Positions 4,634 to 5,022 of a stretch of 5,022 bases of DNA are shown here, in pieces (positions within the stretch are counted from its first letter, which is position 1; each line of letters opens with the position of its first letter). The stretch is from Bacilli bacterium. GTDB taxonomy: Bacteria > Bacillota_I > Bacilli_A > RF39 > UBA660. The position numbers and the translations under genes were made by a program. Under the pieces are notes generated by a model. It saw only the letters and a program-made list of their open reading frames with translations, made no database searches and was not told the origin of the DNA. The DNA lies in assembly GCA_017411235.1 (NCBI GenBank), contig JAFPMR010000215.1, positions 1 to 5,022 on the forward strand, in the 5' to 3' direction.

Positions 4634-5022
4634 ATTATTTTATTTATTATTATCAATTATTACTATTTTAGTGGTCTTTATATTTAATAATATAAAAATA
4701 AATAGTAAATATAATCTTAATGACAATGAATTCTTTATGAAGATTACTAATATAAAGATTGATGATAAAAAGATCACTTTAACTTTAGATGGTAAAGAAA
4801 AATTAATAGGAATTTATTACTATAAGAATCTAGATGAAATTAAAAATATTTCTTATGGTAAAACAGTTTATCTTAAAGGTAATTTAAAGGTTCCTAGTAA
4901 TAATACGATTCCTTATACTTTTAATTACAAAAAGTATTTAGAAAAGAAGCATATTAATTATTTATTAAGTATTAAGAGTATTAAAGTAGTTGATGATGAT
5001 AGTGGTTTATATACTATTAAAA
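4620..5022 (+). CDS. comEC: Competence protein ComEC, N-terminal part (3' truncated by window edge; start uncertain)
   Basis: ComEC forms the membrane channel through which one DNA strand enters the cell. Only about 134 N-terminal codons are present of a protein usually 600-800 long. The frame is open from 4590 to the window end. It encodes a membrane segment (KLFYLLLSIITILVVFIF, 4632-4685), then a beta-rich external region resembling the ComEC N-terminal DUF4131/OB-like domain, with IGIYYYKNLDE, KTVYLKGNLKVPSNN and YTFNYKKYLEKKHINYLL. The last segment matches the usual 'FNYKxYLxxxxI' pattern. The start is a problem. The first ATG/GTG/TTG in frame is GTG 4671, inside the membrane segment, and the first ATG is 4737. 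ATA 4620 is chosen here because it keeps the whole segment. ATA 4602 has a better ribosome site (AGGGGAA, 4588-4594). The gene overlaps comEA in the +1 frame, which suggests coupled translation. Identity is good from position, frame and domain pattern; the 5' end is not settled. Confidence 0.82.
   Translation, partial: MLQSKLFYLLLSIITILVVFIFNNIKINSKYNLNDNEFFMKITNIKIDDKKITLTLDGKEKLIGIYYYKNLDEIKNISYGKTVYLKGNLKVPSNNTIPYTFNYKKYLEKKHINYLLSIKSIKVVDDDSGLYTIK

Noticed and set aside
4600..4640. Programmed +1 frameshift fusing ComEA to ComEC
   Set aside because: No recognised slippery or stimulating element was seen, and the ComEA domain ends normally at its stop; coupled reinitiation is simpler, so this is kept only as an alternative.
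1..5022. CRISPR array, insertion sequence, tRNA, riboswitch or defence system
   Set aside because: No spaced direct repeats, transposase, cloverleaf or known aptamer pattern was seen; gene content is core housekeeping plus competence.

Overview
The window is a very AT-rich stretch of bacterial chromosome. The genes are tightly packed housekeeping and competence genes, preceded by good GGAGG-type ribosome binding sites. The gene families (MutS, NusB, a long-form peptide deformylase, FtsW, ComEA, ComEC), the AT bias and the Gram-positive-like ribosome binding sites point to a low-GC Firmicute. FtsW implies a peptidoglycan wall. Trp is read from TGG, and no TGA occurs inside a gene, so the standard code fits. 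A small-genome gut-type Bacilli lineage (RF39- or Erysipelotrichales-like) would fit, but that placement is inference only.

Left part, plus strand (1-1934): the C-terminal ATPase half of mutS runs in from before the window. It overlaps by one base with an unrecognised 172-residue gene (753-1271). That gene ends in an AT-rich hairpin. Then follow a 55-residue, highly charged helical protein (1315-1482) and nusB (start corrected to 1536), each with its own extended -10 promoter. nusB converges on a minus-strand def gene, and one bidirectional hairpin terminator lies across both stop codons.

Right part: def (minus) and an ftsW-type gene (plus, GTG start at 2698) diverge from a 161-base intergenic region, the longest gap in the window, which holds both promoters and an inverted repeat. 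ftsW ends in a clear intrinsic terminator. Then comes comEA, overlapped or directly followed by comEC, which runs off the right edge. ComEA (membrane-anchored DNA receptor) and ComEC (membrane DNA channel) act together in uptake of transforming DNA. MutS, NusB and deformylase serve mismatch repair, rRNA transcription and N-terminal protein maturation. FtsW polymerises septal peptidoglycan.

No CRISPR array, insertion sequence, tRNA or rRNA was seen, and I found no clear sign of a new multi-gene system. The points most worth a second look are: comEC has no usable ATG/GTG/TTG start before its first membrane segment; several genes share a compact extended -10 promoter placed almost on the ribosome binding site; two small unrecognised genes lie downstream of mutS; and FtsW, ComEA and deformylase carry unusual residues.
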